This document shows, piece after piece, positions 1 through 7,782 of a DNA stretch of 64,000 nucleotides (the first letter of the stretch is position 1; the number at the start of each line of letters is the position of its first letter). A model generated the notes under the pieces. The model saw only the letters and a program-made list of their open reading frames with translations, had not been told where the DNA came from and searched no databases. The stretch is from Luteipulveratus flavus (lineage in GTDB: Bacteria; Actinomycetota; Actinomycetes; Actinomycetales; Dermatophilaceae). A program made the position numbers and the translations under genes. The stretch lies in the NCBI RefSeq assembly GCF_029080175.1, contig NZ_JARFJC010000017.1; one strand, 5' to 3'.

Positions 1-561
1 GCCGGCGGCGCCCTCGATCGCAGCGGAGGCGATGGTCTGCACCGAGTCGACCACGACGAGCTCCGGCTCGACCTGGTCGATCTGGGCCAGCACCGTGGCC
101 AGGTCGGTCTCGCTGGCGAGGAACAGGGAGGGCGCGAGCGCCTCGATCCGCTCGGCCCGCAACCGGACCTGGGCGGCGGACTCCTCGCCGCTGACGTACA
201 GCACCTGGCGTGCCTCGTGGGCGGCGCGGGCGGCGACGTCGAGCAGCAGCGTCGACTTGCCGATGCCGGGCTCGCCGGCCACCAGCACCACCGCGCCGGG
301 GACGAGGCCACCGCCGAGCACCCGGTCGAACTCGCTGACGCCGGTCGAGCGGGCCGCGGCGCGGGTGGCGTCGACCTGACCGATCGGGACGGCGGGGCGC
401 TCGACCACCGTGGCCGGCGCCGTACGGACGGGGGTGGTACCGGCTTCGGCGATGGTGCCCCAGGCCTGGCACTCACCGCACCGGCCCACCCACTTGACGG
501 TCGACCACCCGCACTCGGAGCAACGGAACGTCGAACGTGCGCGCGCGGTCTTGGAGGCCAT
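1..561 (-). CDS. radA: DNA repair protein RadA (5' part, cut by window edge)
   Basis: The N-terminal 187 codons of a RadA/Sms recombination-repair ATPase; the rest lies beyond the left edge. Residues 14-31 hold a four-Cys zinc finger (C14-x2-C17 and C28-x2-C31), diagnostic of RadA. A RecA-like P-loop GEPGIGKST follows near residue 95, then a Walker B-like stretch ending in VVVDSVQT. RadA is a hexameric helicase that drives branch migration in homologous recombination. ATG at 561 is chosen because the zinc finger sits at the normal distance; a TACGGT hexamer (complement of 568-573) lies 6 bases upstream, suggesting a leaderless mRNA. Divergent from the next gene. Confidence 0.95.
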   Translation of the reverse strand, partial: MASKTARARSTFRCSECGWSTVKWVGRCGECQAWGTIAEAGTTPVRTAPATVVERPAVPIGQVDATRAAARSTGVSEFDRVLGGGLVPGAVVLVAGEPGIGKSTLLLDVAARAAHEARQVLYVSGEESAAQVRLRAERIEALAPSLFLASETDLATVLAQIDQVEPELVVVDSVQTIASAAIEGAAG

Positions 562-629
562 GCGCAGACCGTAGGGGTTGACGCCGACACCGCTCGCCCA
601 CGGCGCGGACGGCAGGGGAGGATGCCGGT

Positions 630-1265
630 ATGCGTACAGAGCTCGACGTGGCCGACCTGGACCCCGACGTGACGTACCGCCTGCTCACGGCGAGCGTCGT
701 CCCGCGTCCGATCGCCTGGGTCTCCACGCGGTCCGGGACCGGCGTCGACAACCTGGCCCCCCACTCCTTCTTCACGATCTCGTGCGTGCGGCCGCCGATC
801 GTGCAGTTCACCTCGGTCGGGCGCAAGGACTCCCTCGCGAACGTCGAGGAGACCGGCGAGTTCGTTGTCTGCCTGGCGCCGGAGTCGCTGACGCGGTTGA
901 TCAACGAGTCGGCCACCGACTTCCCGCGCGAGGAGAGTGAGTTCGACGCGGTCGGGATCGACCGGGAGCCGTCGCTGACCGTGGCCCCGAGCCGCGTGGC
1001 GGACTCACCGGTGGCGCTGGAGTGCGTGCTGGAGCGGACGATCGAGCTGGGCGACTCCACGGTCGTGATGGGGCGGGTGCAGCACATCGCGATCGACCCG
1101 TCCGTCGTGGACGACTCCGACGGGCTGCCGCACCCGCGGATCGACCTGATGCGCCCGATGTCCCGCCTCGGTCGCGACGAGTGGGGCAGCCTCGGTGACG
1201 TGCGTGACATACCGCGCGAGCCCTACGAGAACCGGTTGCGTCGCCAGGCGCAGCAGGCGCAGTAA
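630..1265 (+). CDS. Flavin reductase-like domain protein (split-barrel FMN binding)
   Basis: A 211-residue protein of the flavin reductase-like/DIM6-NTAB split-barrel family. The N-terminal pattern (TASVVPRPIAWVST at about 17-30, then LAPHSFF) is typical of the FMN-binding barrel of this family. The substrate is unknown; members are stand-alone flavin reductases or FMN-binding oxidoreductases. A GGGGAGG ribosome-binding site precedes ATG 630. It is the first gene of a run that continues with pnuC 3 bases after its stop, so it probably shares a transcript with the NAD-salvage genes, though a functional link is only inference. Confidence 0.85.
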   Translation: MRTELDVADLDPDVTYRLLTASVVPRPIAWVSTRSGTGVDNLAPHSFFTISCVRPPIVQFTSVGRKDSLANVEETGEFVVCLAPESLTRLINESATDFPREESEFDAVGIDREPSLTVAPSRVADSPVALECVLERTIELGDSTVVMGRVQHIAIDPSVVDDSDGLPHPRIDLMRPMSRLGRDEWGSLGDVRDIPREPYENRLRRQAQQAQ

Positions 1266-1268
1266 CCG

Positions 1269-1868
1269 ATGTCGTGGACCGAGGTCGCCGGGTTCGTCTC
1301 CGGCGCGGTGTGCGTGTGGCTCGTCGTGCGCCGCAACATCTGGAACTTCCCCGTCGGCATCGCCAACAACGTCCTGTTCGTCGTCCTCTTCGTGGGCGCC
1401 GGGCTGTACGGCGACGCGGCGTTGCAGGTCGTCTACCTCCTGCTGGGTGCGCTGGGCTGGTACTGGTGGCTGCGTGGCGGCCCGCGGCACGAGCCGCTCG
1501 CCGTCCGCCCGACGCCGGCCTGGGGATGGCCGGCGGCGGTGGCGCTGACGGCGGCGGGCACCGCGGTCATCTGGATCCTGCTGACGCGGCACACCGACTC
1601 CGACGTCGCGATCTGGGACGCGCTCACGACGTCGCTGAGCCTGGTCGCCCAGCTGATGCTCAACCGCAAGTGGGTCGGCAGCTGGGTGCTGTGGATCGTC
1701 GCGGACCTGATCTACGTCCCGCTGTACCTGCACAAGGACCTGGCCCTGACCGCGGTGCTGTACCTGGGTTTCCTCGGGCTGGCGACGCTCGGGCTGGTGC
1801 AGTGGCGCCGGGTGGCTGCCGACGCGACGAGCCCGCACGAGCCGGTACCCGTCGGAGCGCAGGCATGA
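1269..1868 (+). CDS. pnuC: Nicotinamide riboside transporter PnuC
   Basis: A 199-residue polytopic membrane protein of the PnuC family, which takes up nicotinamide riboside (facilitated diffusion driven by intracellular phosphorylation). Several hydrophobic helices are visible, with the family signatures NFPVG at residues 26-30 and GWYWW at 63-67, plus a late VLWIVADLIYVPLY helix. Its stop overlaps the start of nadR by 4 bases (ATGA), the expected pairing of transporter with the kinase that traps its substrate. Confidence 0.93.
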   Translation: MSWTEVAGFVSGAVCVWLVVRRNIWNFPVGIANNVLFVVLFVGAGLYGDAALQVVYLLLGALGWYWWLRGGPRHEPLAVRPTPAWGWPAAVALTAAGTAVIWILLTRHTDSDVAIWDALTTSLSLVAQLMLNRKWVGSWVLWIVADLIYVPLYLHKDLALTAVLYLGFLGLATLGLVQWRRVAADATSPHEPVPVGAQA

Positions 1869-2890
1869 GCGCCCCTGCGTTCGAGCACGGGCTCGTCCTC
1901 GGCAAGTTCTACCCACTGCACGCCGGCCACCAGGCCCTGATCCGCCAGGCGACGGCGGTGTGCGAGCGGGTCACCGTCCAGGTGCACGCCTCGCAGGTCG
2001 AGTCGATCCCGCTCCAGGAGCGGATGGCCTGGGTCCGGGCCGAGCACCCGACCGTCCGCGTGGTCGGGGCCTACGACGAGGGCGAGGTCGACTTCGACTC
2101 GGCCGCCGCCTGGGACCAGCACATGACGGTCATCGAGGCGCTGCTGAACGCCCCGGTCGACGCCGTCCTCACCAGCGACGCGTACGGCGCCGAGCTGGCC
2201 CGTCGGCTCGATGCGCAGTGGATGCAGTGCGACCCGGGGCGGGTGGCTACGCCGGTGTCGGGTACCGCGGTCCGGGCCGACGTCGCCGGCCACTGGTGGG
2301 CGCTCTCCGCCCCGGTGCGCGCGTCGTTCGCCCGTCGCGTCGTGGTCGTCGGCGCGGAGTCCACCGGGACCACCACCCTCTCCCGCGCCCTCGCGGAGCA
2401 CTACGGCACGACGTGGGTGCCGGAGTTCGGTCGGGAGTGGACCCTGCTGCGCGCCGGCGGGCCCGAAGCGCCCTGGCACACGGGCGAGTTCGACCTCGTC
2501 GCGCGCGAGCAGTCCGCGCAGGAGGACCGAGCCGCAGCGACCGCGCCGCGGCCGCTGATCGTCTGCGACACCGACGCGCTCGCGACGACGCTGTGGCACG
2601 AGCGCTACGTCGGGTCGCGCTCGACGAGCGTGGAGGCGTACGCCGCCGGTCGCCGTACCCCCGACCTGTACCTGCTCACCGGTGACGAGATCCCGTTCGT
2701 CCAGGACGGGATGCGCGATGGTGAGCACGTACGCGGCTGGATGCAGGAGCGGTTCCGCGAGGTCCTGGCCGCACAGGCGGTGCCGTGGCAGGAGGTACGC
2801 GGGTCGCACGCCGAGCGGATGGGCGCCGCCGTGGCCGCGGTCGACGCGCTGGTCGCCGCGGGCTGGTCGCTGAAGGACCCGCTGGGATGA
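1865..2890 (+). CDS. nadR: NadR-type NMN adenylyltransferase / nicotinamide riboside kinase
   Basis: A 341-residue bifunctional NAD-salvage enzyme. Residues 8-140 are a nucleotidyltransferase domain with the HxGH motif (H19-A-G-H22) and the SGTAVR motif at 132-137; the C-terminal half is a P-loop ribosylnicotinamide kinase domain. It lacks the N-terminal DNA-binding domain of enterobacterial NadR, so it is an enzyme only. The P-loop at 163-171 reads GAESTGTTT, with threonine where the Walker A lysine normally sits. ATG 1865 overlaps the pnuC stop. Its own stop overlaps the next ATG, coupling it to the MoxR gene. Confidence 0.93.
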   Translation: MSAPAFEHGLVLGKFYPLHAGHQALIRQATAVCERVTVQVHASQVESIPLQERMAWVRAEHPTVRVVGAYDEGEVDFDSAAAWDQHMTVIEALLNAPVDAVLTSDAYGAELARRLDAQWMQCDPGRVATPVSGTAVRADVAGHWWALSAPVRASFARRVVVVGAESTGTTTLSRALAEHYGTTWVPEFGREWTLLRAGGPEAPWHTGEFDLVAREQSAQEDRAAATAPRPLIVCDTDALATTLWHERYVGSRSTSVEAYAAGRRTPDLYLLTGDEIPFVQDGMRDGEHVRGWMQERFREVLAAQAVPWQEVRGSHAERMGAAVAAVDALVAAGWSLKDPLG

Positions 2891-4488
2891 GCGGTGGCAG
2901 AATCCCCGGGATGCGACAGGAGCAGGACGAGCTGGGTCACGTCTCCAACGCCCCGACGCGCCCGGGACCGGGTGCGACCGCCGGCGTCCCGCTCGACCTG
3001 ACCGATCTCTACGGGTCCACCGCGGGTACGGCCGAGCAGGGGCCGCCGCTGGACGAGAAGCTGCGCCAGGCGTACTTCTGGATCACCAACCACGCCATCA
3101 TCAGCCCGCACTACGACGTGGAGTTCGAGGACGGTCCGAGCCGGCGGTTCCGGTTCGGCGACGCGCGGGCCGAGCTGGTCCTGCCGAGCGGCCAGTCCTA
3201 CTCCAGCTACGTGCTCATGCCGCTGCTGACGTTCATGGTGCGCGGGCGCTGCCTCATGGTGGGCGGGCCGGGGCGCGGCAAGACGGCCAGCGCCCTGCTG
3301 ATGGGCGTGCTCGCCGGCTACACCCCGCGGGAGATGCGCCGCGCCATGCAGCACGGTCACCCGCAGCTGACGGTCAGCGACATGTTCGGGACGCCGCTGC
3401 CGCGCGACCTCGTCGAGGCCGACCGGCTGGCCGACGTCGACGTCGCCTGGCGCGGCTGGCTCGGCATGCGCGTCAAGATCGTCGACGAGTACAACCGCAT
3501 CCCGACCCGTACGCAGTCCGCGCTGCTGACCGTGCTGGCGGACGGGTATGTCGAGAGCTTCGACCAGGTCTACGAGACAGGGCGCAGCGCCTGGTACCTC
3601 ACCGCGAACGACGACTCGGGCGGTGGCACGTACCAGGTCATCGACGCGCTGCGCGACCGCATCGACGTGGTCGTCCCGGCGCTGCCGTTCAACAACCGGT
3701 TCCTGTCGGCGCTGGTGTCGCGGGCCGAGCGGGGGTTGCGGCCGGAGGAGGCCGTGCCGGAGTCCATCGTCTTCACCGAGCGCGAGCACGACCGTCTGCA
3801 CCGCGCCGTCCTCGACGTACCGATCCCGCGACCGGTGCTGCGTCGGCTGGAGTTCTTCGCCGGCCAGCTGGAGTTCCTCGAGCGCGGCGGGCGGCAGTTC
3901 GAGTACCGCACCAAGGACACGGCACGACTGGCGGGCGTCGACCCGCACCTGGTGCAGCAGACCGACTCCGGCCGGGACGCGCTGATCGACGTCGGTACCC
4001 AGACCACCGCCGGCCTGTCCGTGCGGTCGCTGCAGTCGCTCATCGCGTACAGCAAGGCGATGGCCTACTTCCGCGGCGACGCCGAGGTCGGCCTGGACCA
4101 CCTGCGCGCGGTGCTGCCGTACGTGCTGCTCCAGAAGCTGCCGATGGACCCCGACTCGCCGGTCTTCGACCAGCAGCGGGCCGAGGAGCTGCGGCTGGAC
4201 CGCGTCTCCTGGCTGCGCACGATGTTCGACACGACGTGCCGGCAGTACGACGCGGCCGGGCTCGACCACGACGACCCGGTCGGCCACGAGCTCGCGCAGT
4301 TCGACCGTGGTCTGGACGGGACGCCGGAGCACGAGGTCCGCAGCCGCCTGCACCGGATCGAGGACCTCCTGGAGCAGATGTCGGCGCAGCGCAAGCTGTA
4401 CGGCCACCTGTACGACGACGCGCTCGCGCTGAAGTACCTGCACCAGCGCTACACCAACTACCTGGCGTGGCTGCGGTGGTCGGGCTGA
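2887..4488 (+). CDS. MoxR-family AAA+ ATPase
   Basis: A 533-residue MoxR-type AAA+ protein: Walker A GGPGRGKT at 126-133, Walker B KIVDE at 197-201, sensor-1 asparagine in TAND at 239-242, and ALRDRID at 254-260 matching the MoxR arginine-finger region. MoxR ATPases act as chaperones that remodel or insert cofactors with vWA-domain partners; a vWA protein lies two genes on. The C-terminal 200 residues are helical and charged. ATG 2887 overlaps the nadR stop (ATGA) and has AAGGA nine bases upstream; ATG 2911 is an alternative. It is longer than the usual 300-350-residue MoxR because of extra N- and C-terminal regions. Confidence 0.9.
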   Translation: MSGGRIPGMRQEQDELGHVSNAPTRPGPGATAGVPLDLTDLYGSTAGTAEQGPPLDEKLRQAYFWITNHAIISPHYDVEFEDGPSRRFRFGDARAELVLPSGQSYSSYVLMPLLTFMVRGRCLMVGGPGRGKTASALLMGVLAGYTPREMRRAMQHGHPQLTVSDMFGTPLPRDLVEADRLADVDVAWRGWLGMRVKIVDEYNRIPTRTQSALLTVLADGYVESFDQVYETGRSAWYLTANDDSGGGTYQVIDALRDRIDVVVPALPFNNRFLSALVSRAERGLRPEEAVPESIVFTEREHDRLHRAVLDVPIPRPVLRRLEFFAGQLEFLERGGRQFEYRTKDTARLAGVDPHLVQQTDSGRDALIDVGTQTTAGLSVRSLQSLIAYSKAMAYFRGDAEVGLDHLRAVLPYVLLQKLPMDPDSPVFDQQRAEELRLDRVSWLRTMFDTTCRQYDAAGLDHDDPVGHELAQFDRGLDGTPEHEVRSRLHRIEDLLEQMSAQRKLYGHLYDDALALKYLHQRYTNYLAWLRWSG

Positions 4489-5420
4489 GCCCGGCGGACG
4501 GCGACGACCCGGCACCGCTCTGGGCAGCTGCGCTGCGCCGGGACGCCGCTCGGATCGAGTCCCTGCTGGCGGCACCTCGGGCCGACGGCGCCGACGACCC
4601 GAGCCTCGTCGAGGCGCTCCGGTCGGTCGGACCGGCGTTCGACGCCTGCGTGGCGCGCCACCGGCTCGACGCCGACCGTTGGGCTCCCGCGCTCGCCGTG
4701 CACGTCGCTCGGCTGGTCGCCGCCCGTCGGTTCGCGCCGTCGTCGGTACGCCGGTGGGCGCTCACGGGGATCTGGCCGTCGCTCGGCGGCGACCTCAGCG
4801 CCACCACCCCCCAGCTGCTGACCGACCTGACCACGGCGGCCGCACACCTGGACGCGGTCGGCGACGTCCCGGCGTGGGCGCGCCGGATGGCGGCGGCGAC
4901 GGGTGCCTGGCCGGGTGAGGTGTCCGACGAGGACCTCCGCCGGCTCGGGGTCGTGGCCGCGTGGCGCGCGGGTCACGTCCGGCTGCGGGGCACCGCGATG
5001 CGGATCTCCGGCGGCCTCCCGGAGCCGGTGCTCGACGCGGCGCTCGGTGTGTCGGATGCGCGGGAAGCGTTGCAGCGCAACAAGGTTCGCCCTCTGTGGT
5101 GGCCGGACGGCGACGGCTGGCCGCGGCGGGTCGGCGGGTTCCGGGGCTTCGGCGGCCCGTGGCGTACGCCGCCCGTCGTGCTCGACGGCGATGGCGCGGA
5201 GTGGCAGGTCCGCACGCGCGAGGGGGACTGGACGGTCGTCGCGGATGCCTTCGGCGCGGCGGTCGTCCCGCGTGGTGAGTCGCCGGCCGCCGGGCGGCCT
5301 GCTGCCGCTGAGCGCGGAGCGGCGGGCGTGACCGGGGTCGTCCGGGCCGGGGGAGCGGTGCTGACCAGCCTCGCCTCGTCCTACCAGCTGGTGCTGCACC
5401 CCGAGGAGGTCGCCTCGTGA
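4476..5420 (+). CDS. Unrecognised protein between MoxR and vWA genes (possible bpX-like third component)
   Basis: A 314-residue protein with no family I can name from sequence. The first 150 residues are Ala/Leu/Arg-rich helices; the C-terminal half looks beta-rich with many Trp (RPLWWPDGDGWPRR, then EWQVRTREGDWTVV), compatible with one or two propeller-like blades. The position between MoxR and vWA matches the third component of MoxR-vWA ternary systems known from comparative genomics (beta-propeller 'bpX' proteins), but that identity is inference. Start GTG 4476 overlaps the MoxR stop by 13 bases; the end overlaps the next gene by GTGA. Confidence 0.72.
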   Translation: MVGLSPADGDDPAPLWAAALRRDAARIESLLAAPRADGADDPSLVEALRSVGPAFDACVARHRLDADRWAPALAVHVARLVAARRFAPSSVRRWALTGIWPSLGGDLSATTPQLLTDLTTAAAHLDAVGDVPAWARRMAAATGAWPGEVSDEDLRRLGVVAAWRAGHVRLRGTAMRISGGLPEPVLDAALGVSDAREALQRNKVRPLWWPDGDGWPRRVGGFRGFGGPWRTPPVVLDGDGAEWQVRTREGDWTVVADAFGAAVVPRGESPAAGRPAAAERGAAGVTGVVRAGGAVLTSLASSYQLVLHPEEVAS

Positions 5421-7168
5421 CCGACCCACTCGACGAGCGCTGGGCAGCGGCCTGGCCCGAGGCGTTGAGCTGCTGGGGGCAGGCGCTGCGGTTGTCCGAG
5501 CCGCTGCTGCTCACCGACGAGGCCACGCAGCCGGTCGACGCGCTCGCGTGGTTCTCCCTGGACGACGTCCGCGCCACGATCGACCTGCGGCGCGTCGTCG
5601 CGCTCGGCATCCAGGACGACCCGCTGCCCGTCCTGGCGCACGAGATCGGTCACCACGTCCTCGCGCCGGCCGACCTGACCGGTCTGGCCCGCACGGTCCA
5701 GCGGTGCCGGCTCGGACTCGTCGATCGCGACGACCGCGCCGCCGAGATGGCCAACCTGTGGACCGACCTGCTCATCAACGACCGGCTGACCCGCCAGTGC
5801 GGGCTGGACATGACCGGGCCGTACCGCGCCGCCGCGGCCGGTGCCTCCGTGCCGTACTTCACCGTCTACCTGCGTACCTGCGAGGTGCTCTGGCAGCTGC
5901 CCCGCCGCACGCTCACCTCCGGCCCGGTGTCGGCGCAGCAGGACACCGACGCGGCGTTGCTGGCCAGGCATGCCCGTGTCTTCGCGCGCGAGTTCGTCGA
6001 GGGCGCAGGCGGATTCGCGGCCCTGATGCGACGGTGGATGCCCGAGGACGACGCCGGCGTCGACGTGTGCCGGGTGCACGTCGACGGTGACGAGGCGCCG
6101 GAGCTGGACGACGGCGACCTGGCCGGCGGCGTCCCGTTGCATCCCGCGCTCGACCCGCGCGTCAACCCCGAAGCCGGCCGCGCCGAGGGGTCCAGCGGTG
6201 GCGGTGGCTCCGCCGGTGGGGACGACGACGGTTCGCAGGAGGCCGCTCCCTCGGCGGGCGACGACTCGGACCACCGGGCCAGGACCGGGCGGGGGTCGGG
6301 CGGTCAGTCGTTCGGTCCCTCCGATCTCGCGGTCCTCTACGGCGCCATGGACCTGCGACGGGACGCGGCCCTCGACTGGTACGTGCGTCGCGCGTCCCGG
6401 CACCTCGTCCCCTTCCCGCGGCAGGCGCGACCCCCGGCGGCAGAGCCGGAGTGGCAGGGCATGGAGACGTGGGACCTCGGCGACGACCCCGCGGACATCG
6501 ACTGGGCCGCGACGATGCTGCGGTCCACGACCGTCGTGCCCGGAGTGACGACGCAGCGTCGGGTCGTCGAGCGCGCGAGTGGCCCGGAGCGCGAGCGACG
6601 CCCGGTCGACCTCGACCTGTACGTCGACTCCTCCGGCTCGATGCCGGACCCGCGCCGCAGCGTCTCGCCGGCCGTCCTCGGTGGAGCGGTGCTCGTCCTG
6701 TCGGCGCTGCGCGTCGGTGCCCGGGTCCGCGTCACGAGCTGGGCCGGCCCGGAGCAGATCTCCTCCACCGGCGACTTCGTGCGCGACCGTACGGCCGCGG
6801 TCCTCGCGCTGCTGACCTACCACGGAGGCGGGACGTCCTTCCCGCTGGCGCAGCTGGCGCACGCGCACCGCAGCCGCGGTCGGAGCCCGCAGACGCGGGA
6901 GCAGACGTGCCACATCGCGGTCATCTCCGACGACGGCGTCCGGTCGATGTTCGGCCAGGGTCAGCCGAAGGAGCTCGCCGGGGCCGCGCACGAGGCGCTG
7001 GCCGCGGCGGGCGGTGGCGGGACACTGGTGCTCGACGTCCCAGAGCCCGTCGTGGACGACACCCGCGAGCTCGCCGGCGACTACGAGGTGGTGCGAGTGC
7101 CGCCGGACGACCTGGTGGCCTTCGCCCGCGTGATGGCACGACGTAGCTGGGGAGGTGCGGCGGCATGA
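5417..7168 (+). CDS. Metallopeptidase-like / von Willebrand factor A fusion protein
   Basis: A 583-residue protein with two recognisable halves. Residues 71-121 carry a zincin-like motif HEIGH (H75, E76, H79) followed by N113, D117 and N121, as in the putative metallopeptidase domains that precede vWA domains. A Gly/Asp-rich linker (about 252-300) leads to a vWA domain with an intact MIDAS DSSGS at 404-408 and later TYHGGGTSF and VISDDG segments. vWA domains bind metal-dependent protein partners and are the usual clients of MoxR ATPases. Starts with GTG 5417 overlapping the preceding stop and ends overlapping the next ATG. No signal peptide, so cytoplasmic. Confidence 0.85.
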   Translation: MTDPLDERWAAAWPEALSCWGQALRLSEPLLLTDEATQPVDALAWFSLDDVRATIDLRRVVALGIQDDPLPVLAHEIGHHVLAPADLTGLARTVQRCRLGLVDRDDRAAEMANLWTDLLINDRLTRQCGLDMTGPYRAAAAGASVPYFTVYLRTCEVLWQLPRRTLTSGPVSAQQDTDAALLARHARVFAREFVEGAGGFAALMRRWMPEDDAGVDVCRVHVDGDEAPELDDGDLAGGVPLHPALDPRVNPEAGRAEGSSGGGGSAGGDDDGSQEAAPSAGDDSDHRARTGRGSGGQSFGPSDLAVLYGAMDLRRDAALDWYVRRASRHLVPFPRQARPPAAEPEWQGMETWDLGDDPADIDWAATMLRSTTVVPGVTTQRRVVERASGPERERRPVDLDLYVDSSGSMPDPRRSVSPAVLGGAVLVLSALRVGARVRVTSWAGPEQISSTGDFVRDRTAAVLALLTYHGGGTSFPLAQLAHAHRSRGRSPQTREQTCHIAVISDDGVRSMFGQGQPKELAGAAHEALAAAGGGGTLVLDVPEPVVDDTRELAGDYEVVRVPPDDLVAFARVMARRSWGGAAA

Positions 7169-7782
7169 GTGACCCGCTGACCGATCCGCTCGACCACTCG
7201 GTCGAGGGGCCCGACCTGCAGGCGATGATCGGGCGCCTGCTGGCGATCCCGCCGGACTTCCTGGCCGGCGACGTCGAGACGGGTCCGCTGGTCAACGACG
7301 CGGTCCGGCTGGCCGGAGTGCGGCCGGCCGGTGACGAGGCCGTCCGCGCCCGCGGGCTGGGCGAGCTCGCGCTGCCCGAGCGGCTCGCACTCCAGGTCGG
7401 CGCGTGGCTGGTGGCAGGCCCACCGCTCGCGCCGCTGCTGCGGACGGCGCCGGGCCAGGGCCGTTCGTACGACGGCGAGTCCGTCGCGAGTGCCCTGCTC
7501 TCCTTCGCCGGGCTGGCCGACGCCGTACCGGTGGCGCGCTGGACGGGGGAGGACCCGGAGCGGCACGAGGAGGTCGTCCGAGCGTTGTGCCGGGTGCTCG
7601 CGCTGCGCCCGCGCGGTGAGACCCACGGCGTCGCCGAGGACCGATGGGTCGCGGTGGGCAGTGCCGCCCGCCGAGCCGCGCTGCGGGCCGCCGCGCAGGA
7701 GCAGCGCAAGGCCGAGGAGCTGGCTCGTCGGCTGGCCGAGAAGAGGGCGCAGGAAGCCGCTGCGCAGTACACCCATGTCTGA
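7165..7782 (+). CDS. Hypothetical protein, C-terminal coiled coil
   Basis: A 205-residue protein of unknown family, mostly helical, acidic in the middle and ending in a Lys/Glu/Ala-rich coiled coil (EQRKAEELARRLAEKRAQEA near 180-200). ATG 7165 overlaps the vWA stop (ATGA) and its end overlaps the following gene by 8 bases, so it is embedded in the MoxR-vWA run. It may be a scaffold or client of the vWA/MoxR pair; this is inferred only from position. The N-terminal motif DPLTDPLDHSVEG is unusual and worth searching. Confidence 0.75.
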   Translation: MSDPLTDPLDHSVEGPDLQAMIGRLLAIPPDFLAGDVETGPLVNDAVRLAGVRPAGDEAVRARGLGELALPERLALQVGAWLVAGPPLAPLLRTAPGQGRSYDGESVASALLSFAGLADAVPVARWTGEDPERHEEVVRALCRVLALRPRGETHGVAEDRWVAVGSAARRAALRAAAQEQRKAEELARRLAEKRAQEAAAQYTHV

